From: Streptomyces tirandamycinicus
Lineage (GTDB): Bacteria > Actinomycetota > Actinomycetes > Streptomycetales > Streptomycetaceae
Reading direction: 5' to 3'
Assembly (NCBI RefSeq): GCF_003097515.1
Contig: NZ_CP029188.1
Span: forward strand, 5,033,001-5,097,000
Length of the DNA stretch: 64,000 bases
The number at the start of each line of letters is the position of its first letter. The first letter of the stretch is position 1. Below the pieces are notes generated by a model. The model did no database searches. It had not been told where the DNA came from and saw only the letters and a list, made by a program, of their open reading frames with translations. Position numbers and translations under genes: made by a program. This document shows positions 59,742-64,000 of the stretch, piece after piece.

Positions 59742-61242
59742 CCTCAAAGGCGCCGGTCCGGCGGCGCAGCGTACCTATGGCAACTGGCGGCGGCCGCGGA
59801 CCGCGGGCATCGGGCAACTGGGACTCGCGCCCACGCTGCTGCTCCTCGGCGGGCTGTGCGTGGTCGTGCTGTCCATGCTCGTGTCCATCGTCCTCGCGCT
59901 CGTGCTCGCCGTGCTGGTGGCGCTGGTGCTGGCGCCGTTGACGATTCGGGACCGGCACGGCCGCACGCTGCTGACGAGGATGTCCACCCGGCTGGCCTGG
60001 CGGGGCAGCGTCGCCCGGGGCTCGAACCTGTACCGGTCGGGTCCGCTGGGCCGCACCGGTCACGGCACCTGCACGCTGCCGGGGGTCGCGGCCTCGTCCG
60101 TGCTGAGCGAGGCACAGGACAGCTACGGCCGCCCGTTCGCGCTGCTGACCTACCCCAACTCCAACCATCACGTGGTCGTGCTGACCTGCGATGCGGACGG
60201 CGCCTCGCTGGTCGACCAACAGCAGATCGACGTGTGGGTGGCGTACTGGGGGCAGTGGCTCGCCGGCCTGGCCACGGAGCCGGGCTTGGTCGGGGTGAGC
60301 GTGACGGTGGAGACGGCCCCGGACAGCGGGCTGCGGCTGCAGAACGAGGTCAGGAGCAACCTCGCGGCGGATGCCCCGGAGCTGGCGCGCACGATGCTGC
60401 AGCAGGTTCTGGAGGAGTACCCGGCCGGTTCGGCGCAGATCTCCACGCGCGTTGCCCTCACGTACTCCGGTGCCGCTCGCCCGGGCCATCCTCGGCGCAC
60501 GGTGGACGACATGGCCGTGGACATCGGCAACCGTCTGCCTGGCCTGACGTCCGGTCTGTCGATGACCGGGGCGGGGGCCGCGCGGCCGATGACCGCGGTG
60601 GAGCTCGCGGAAGCGGTGCGCATCGCCTACGACCCTGCGGTGGCCACCCTGGTGGAGCAGGCGCGGGCCGCGGGCGGCAGCGGGCTGACGTGGCAGGACG
60701 CGGGGCCTCACGGCGCTGAGGAGCGCTGGGAGTCCTACCGGCACGACAGTGCCTCGTCGGTGACCTGGGCCATGAGCGAGGCGCCTCGCGGTGAGGTGCT
60801 GTCGTCCGTGCTCACCGGGCTTCTGGCGCCGCACCCCGATATCGCTCGCAAGCGCGTGACGCTGCTGTACCGGCCGCACGATCCGGCGTCGGCGGCTCGG
60901 ATCGTGGAGCGGGACCGCAAGGACGCGCGATTCCGCGCGATGCAGTCGGCGGCGGGCCGGGCTCGGGATGACCTGGCGCTGCAGGCGGCCGAGCAGTCGG
61001 CGCAGGAGGAAGCGTCCGGCGCGGGCGTGGTCCGCTTCGCGCTGCTGGCCACGGCCACGGTGTCCTCGCCGGATGCCCTGCCGCGGGCCCTAGCGGCCAT
61101 GGACAACCTCGCGGCGCCGGCGCGCATCCACCTGCGGCCGGTGACCGGATCCCAAGCGGCCGCGTTCGCGGCCTGCCTGCCGATCGGCCTGGTTCTGCCA
61201 CTGCACCTGACCGTGCCCGCGTCCGTCCGCGACAACATGTGA
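59728..61242 (+). CDS. SCO6880-family protein (type IV secretion-associated)
   Basis: 504 residues from GTG 59728. Two transmembrane helices near 30-75, then a large soluble part with RMSTRLAWRGSVARGSNLYR, VVLTCDADGASLVDQQQIDV and FAACLPIGLVLPLHLTVPA. This family stands next to VirB4-like ATPases in Streptomyces chromosomal and plasmid clusters and corresponds to the N-terminal half of VirB4. The VirB4-like gene starts just after. Likely a structural partner of the ATPase. Confidence 0.8.
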   Translation: MAASDLKGAGPAAQRTYGNWRRPRTAGIGQLGLAPTLLLLGGLCVVVLSMLVSIVLALVLAVLVALVLAPLTIRDRHGRTLLTRMSTRLAWRGSVARGSNLYRSGPLGRTGHGTCTLPGVAASSVLSEAQDSYGRPFALLTYPNSNHHVVVLTCDADGASLVDQQQIDVWVAYWGQWLAGLATEPGLVGVSVTVETAPDSGLRLQNEVRSNLAADAPELARTMLQQVLEEYPAGSAQISTRVALTYSGAARPGHPRRTVDDMAVDIGNRLPGLTSGLSMTGAGAARPMTAVELAEAVRIAYDPAVATLVEQARAAGGSGLTWQDAGPHGAEERWESYRHDSASSVTWAMSEAPRGEVLSSVLTGLLAPHPDIARKRVTLLYRPHDPASAARIVERDRKDARFRAMQSAAGRARDDLALQAAEQSAQEEASGAGVVRFALLATATVSSPDALPRALAAMDNLAAPARIHLRPVTGSQAAAFAACLPIGLVLPLHLTVPASVRDNM

Positions 61243-61253
61243 AGGGGGTTCCC

Positions 61254-62765
61254 ATGGCAGCTCCATCACGCGGTACAACGCCCCGCCGGCGGCCGGGCCT
61301 TCGAGGCTGGCCAGGGGCCGGGGGTGGCGCCCAGACGTACCTCGACCCTGCACCGGAATGGCGCGGCACCACGGTTCAGGTCTGCGGTCTGTGGCCCTTC
61401 GGCGCGGGGAGCGGCACACCGACCAAGGGCGTGCCGCTCGGCCGTGACCTCCACTCCGGAGCCACGGTCTGCTGCGACCCCATCTCGTGGTTCCAGCGGG
61501 CCGGACTGATCTCCAACCCCTCGGCGTTCGTCCTCGGCCAGCCGGGCCTGGGCAAGTCCACGGTGATCCGGCGTATGGCGCTCGGCCTGGCCGGGTACGG
61601 CGTCCACCCGCTGATCTTCGGGGACTTGAAACCGGACTACGTGGACCTGATCCGAGCCTTGGGCGGGCAGGTCATCACCCTGGGCCGCGGGCGCGGCAAC
61701 CTCAACATCCTGGACCCCGGGGAGGCGCTGTCGGCCGCTGACCGGCTGACCGGTGAGGCCCGGCGGGCGCTGCTCGCGGACGCGCACGGGCGGCGCCTGA
61801 ACGCGGTGAGCGGGCTCATCACGATTCTGCGGAGGGAACCTCCCACAGACCGGGAGGAGACGCTTCTGGCGGCCGCCCTCGACGTCCTGGACGAGCGGCA
61901 CGACGGCGTGCCGGTACTCGGCGACCTGCTACGGGTGGTCAAGGACGCTCCGGAGCCGATGCGCACGGCAGCGCTCGACCGCGGCAGCATCGACCGCTAC
62001 CGGGACATCACGGAGCGCCTGGAGTCGTCCCTGGCCGGGCTCCTCGGGCGCGGGCGACTCGGTGACACCTTCGCCCACCCGACCACCGAGCCCATGAGGC
62101 TGGACGCACCGGTCTGCTTCGACGTCTCCTCCATCGACGACTCCGAGGTGATGCTGCAGGCGGCCGCACTCCTCAGCTGCTGGTCCTACGGGTTCGGCGC
62201 CGTGGCGGCCGCGCACGCCCTGTCCGACGCGGGCCTGGAACCTGAGCGCAGATACTTCCTCGTCCTCGATGAGCTGTGGCGCGTACTCAGAGCGTCCAGC
62301 GGCCTGGTGGAGCGGGTCGACGTCCTCACCCGGGTGAACCGCACCAGGGGCGTGGGGATGGCGATGGTCACGCACACCATGCGGGACCTGCTCGCACTGC
62401 CCACGGAGGAGGACCGGCAGAAGGCGTCCGGCTTCGTGGAGCGGGCCGGAATGGTCATCACCGCCGGCCAGCCCCGCAGTGAAATGCCCCGCCTGGCGCA
62501 GGTGGTCGACCTGTCGCAGATCGAGCAGCAGCGGATCACGGAGTGGTCCACCCCGCCCGGATGGGACACCTCGGACGCGACCGTGGACCCCCCGGGGCGA
62601 GGGAACTTCCTCATCAAGGTGGGCGGCAGGCCCGGCATCGCCATGCACGTGGACCTCACACCCTCGGAGCTGGCGGTGAACGACACCAACAAACGCTGGC
62701 ACCAGGCCGGCCCGGCCACACCGGGGCCCGTCGCGGGTGGCCCCACGTCGACCGGGCAGGCGTAG
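61254..62765 (+). CDS. VirB4/TraC-like conjugation ATPase
   Basis: 503 residues from ATG 61254, after GAAGGGGG. Walker A LGQPGLGKST near 92-101, a RecA/AAA-type core with GDLKPDYVDLIRALGG, Walker B FLVLDELWRV near 340, and the sensor MAMVTHTMRDLLAL. The C-terminal VirB4/TraG lobe follows. It is split from the N-terminal partner at 59728, so the VirB4 is in two polypeptides. It powers assembly or substrate movement in the ssDNA transfer channel. Confidence 0.88.
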   Translation: MAAPSRGTTPRRRPGLRGWPGAGGGAQTYLDPAPEWRGTTVQVCGLWPFGAGSGTPTKGVPLGRDLHSGATVCCDPISWFQRAGLISNPSAFVLGQPGLGKSTVIRRMALGLAGYGVHPLIFGDLKPDYVDLIRALGGQVITLGRGRGNLNILDPGEALSAADRLTGEARRALLADAHGRRLNAVSGLITILRREPPTDREETLLAAALDVLDERHDGVPVLGDLLRVVKDAPEPMRTAALDRGSIDRYRDITERLESSLAGLLGRGRLGDTFAHPTTEPMRLDAPVCFDVSSIDDSEVMLQAAALLSCWSYGFGAVAAAHALSDAGLEPERRYFLVLDELWRVLRASSGLVERVDVLTRVNRTRGVGMAMVTHTMRDLLALPTEEDRQKASGFVERAGMVITAGQPRSEMPRLAQVVDLSQIEQQRITEWSTPPGWDTSDATVDPPGRGNFLIKVGGRPGIAMHVDLTPSELAVNDTNKRWHQAGPATPGPVAGGPTSTGQA

Positions 62766-63061
62766 AGCCCTACCGCGGCCGCTGCGGGGGGCCAGGCGCA
62801 CGCCCGTGCGGCCGCCGTAGGCGACTTGGTCTGGCGGTCCGGCGGAGGCTGTGGTGCCCTTCGGAGGCCCTCGCGACGACGGACCGCCCCGACCTGCACC
62901 CACTACTCGCGGAAAGCTCGCCAGTGTCCCGGGCGGCCGTGGTGACCTGGCCTGTTTCCACCTTCCTTGATCACCAGATGTAGTGCTGTCCTGACCGGTT
63001 GTCAGTGCCCGATGCCACCATGGGCAGCTGCGCGGGGATTCGCTTCGAGGGGGAGGCTTCC

Positions 63062-63352
63062 ATGCCTTGGGTACGGCCGTACGTGCGCTCAGATGGGACA
63101 GCGGTTCGGGGGCACTCGCGATGGGCGCCGGGGGCCCGACGGGAAATGGCTGTCTTAGCCGTGATCGGCTTAGCCGTGCTGGGGCTGGGCAACGGCAAGG
63201 CGTCCGGTGCAGCCGATGCGAAGACTCCGCGGCCCCAGCCGAGGACGTCCTATCCGATCCGCTTCGACAACGCTCCCACTCTGCGGATCAAGAAGCCCGA
63301 GCCGACGGTGTCGTATCCCATCCGGTTCCCGTCACCCAAGAGGCACCGGTGA
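63062..63352 (+). CDS. small secreted or membrane protein with YPIRF repeats
   Basis: 96 residues from ATG 63062 after GGGGGAGG. A basic start MPWVRPYVRSDGTAVRGHSR is shared by many small Streptomyces plasmid proteins; then one hydrophobic helix (MAVLAVIGLAVLGLGNG) and a tail with the repeated SYPIRF motif (TSYPIRFDN and VSYPIRFPS). Stop overlaps the next start by 4 bases. Unknown. Confidence 0.55.
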   Translation: MPWVRPYVRSDGTAVRGHSRWAPGARREMAVLAVIGLAVLGLGNGKASGAADAKTPRPQPRTSYPIRFDNAPTLRIKKPEPTVSYPIRFPSPKRHR

Positions 63353-64000
63353 CACGTCGACGGCCGCCAGCCCGGCGGCGCCCCGCAAGGAAGCGCCCGC
63401 CCCGCAGACGCCCCGTGCGGCGTGGTTCCGACGCCGATCTGTTGCTCATGCTGGTGGCCGCGGTCGCTGCCGTCACTCTGGTCGTGGCGGTGGTGAACTG
63501 GCTTCTGGCGCACTGGTGGGTGCTGCTCATCGCGGGTGTCGTCGGGGCGGCGGGTGCCGGCGCCTGGCTCCATCAGCGGGCCCAGCAAGCTCAATGGGAG
63601 GAGGTGCGAGCCAGGGGACTGCGGTACGCGTTGGGGCAGCTGGACGGGCTCCATCATCGGGAGTTCGAGCACGCCATACGTGACCTGTTGCATCGCGATG
63701 GGTGCCAGAACGCTCAGCGCGTGGGTGGTGGTGGCGACCTGGGGGCGGATGTGAAGGCCACGGATCCCTACGGACGGCGATGGGTCGTCCAGTGCAAGCA
63801 CCGTCGCCACGGTGACCGTGGCGCACCGGTGGGTACTCCTGATCTGCAGGTGCTGAACGGCACAGCCCGGCAGGTGCACGGAGCAGATGTCGCCGTGATC
63901 GTGACGAATGGCAGAGTGACCGCGCCGGCCCGGGTCTTCGCAAAAGAGCAGCGGCTGCACGTGGTGGACCGCAAGACCCTGGCCGTTTGGGCCTCGGGCT
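63349..64000 (+). CDS. Mrr-like restriction endonuclease, truncated by window end
   Basis: GTG 63349 overlaps the previous stop; the frame is open to the end of the window (217 residues seen). A basic start, two transmembrane helices (LLLMLVAAVAAVTLVVAVVN and WVLLIAGVVGAAGAGAWL), then an Mrr/Holliday-junction-resolvase fold: EHAIRDLLHRDGCQNAQRVG, GGDLGADVKATDPYGRRWVV and QCKH. The G-x-D ... Q-x-K metal site of Mrr_cat nucleases is present. Members cut methylated or foreign DNA; in this place it may act at the membrane. Because it runs off the end it was not seen as a closed frame. Confidence 0.78.
   Translation, partial: MTRRRPPARRRPARKRPPRRRPVRRGSDADLLLMLVAAVAAVTLVVAVVNWLLAHWWVLLIAGVVGAAGAGAWLHQRAQQAQWEEVRARGLRYALGQLDGLHHREFEHAIRDLLHRDGCQNAQRVGGGGDLGADVKATDPYGRRWVVQCKHRRHGDRGAPVGTPDLQVLNGTARQVHGADVAVIVTNGRVTAPARVFAKEQRLHVVDRKTLAVWASG

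Larger units (their letters stand above)
26473..64000. mobile_element. integrated conjugative element or plasmid-derived region (right end outside the window)
   Basis: From the broken ABC gene onward the gene content is that of a conjugative replicon: MobF relaxase, tyrosine integrase, replication/partition-like DNA-binding proteins, a type IV secretion-like cluster, IS remnants, and short accessory genes. Gene density is lower, intergenic regions are more AT-rich and structured, and no core metabolic gene appears. The left edge is inferred from the truncation; no att repeat could be matched. An alternative is a rearranged linear plasmid or an assembly join. Confidence 0.7.

Overview
The window is high-GC actinobacterial DNA and its gene order and protein style (lipobox proteins, SCO6880-type conjugation protein, aminodeoxyfutalosine-type deaminase, GTG starts) point to Streptomyces or a very close relative. 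It divides into two parts: an ordinary chromosomal core (1 to about 26,472) and a mosaic mobile region (about 26,473 to the end, which runs off the window).

Core part. It opens with the end of rlmN, then a TPP riboswitch controlling a thiamine-type ABC transporter (substrate-binding lipoprotein, fused permease, ATPase). A small efflux-like ABC pair follows on the minus strand. From 6.7 to 25.9 kb is a polyamine/GABA supercluster: class III aminotransferase, Lrp-type regulator, two gamma-aminobutyraldehyde dehydrogenases, two PotD-like binding lipoproteins, PotABC transporter, a PuuB-like FAD oxidoreductase and GabT. Together these would import putrescine/spermidine and convert it through aminobutyraldehyde and GABA to succinate semialdehyde. 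Inserted within it are a glycerophosphodiester phosphodiesterase, an adenosine/aminodeoxyfutalosine deaminase, a NADAR protein, a DUF4190 membrane protein, a small conserved protein and a PAP2 phosphatase. Several non-coding gaps carry short GC-rich tandem repeats.

Boundary. An oligopeptide-type ABC ATPase gene is cut off in the middle at 26,472; everything after this is plasmid/ICE-like.

Mobile part. 26.6-31.2 kb is a MobF-type TraA relaxase-helicase. 31-44 kb is a patchwork of accessory genes (HNH-like, SUFU-domain, lipoprotein, zinc-finger/XRE regulators, HTH, P-loop kinase-like, pentapeptide repeat) and remnants of IS21, IS3 and serine recombinases. Inside the IS3 remnant sits a 1.35-kb cassette with inverted ends and an 8-bp duplication, carrying a MerR-type regulator, a thioredoxin-like protein and a MerT-like membrane protein. 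41.4-43.2 kb holds an unrecognised gene flanked on both sides by arrays of strong DNA hairpins. 45-49 kb holds an XRE/ImmA peptidase with an overlapping unknown partner gene and a tyrosine integrase. 49.7-53.8 kb looks like a maintenance region (AT-rich intergenic, winged-helix protein, ribbon-helix-helix-like protein). 53.9-64 kb is a divergently transcribed type IV secretion-like conjugation cluster: transglycosylase/P60 hydrolase, lipoprotein, pilin-like, VirB8-like, VirB6/TrbL-like, SCO6880 and VirB4-like proteins, ending in a small protein and an Mrr-like nuclease that continues past the window.

The combination of MobF relaxase and VirB4-like ATPase argues for single-strand DNA conjugation rather than the TraB double-strand mechanism usual in Streptomyces. 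No tRNA, rRNA or CRISPR array was found.
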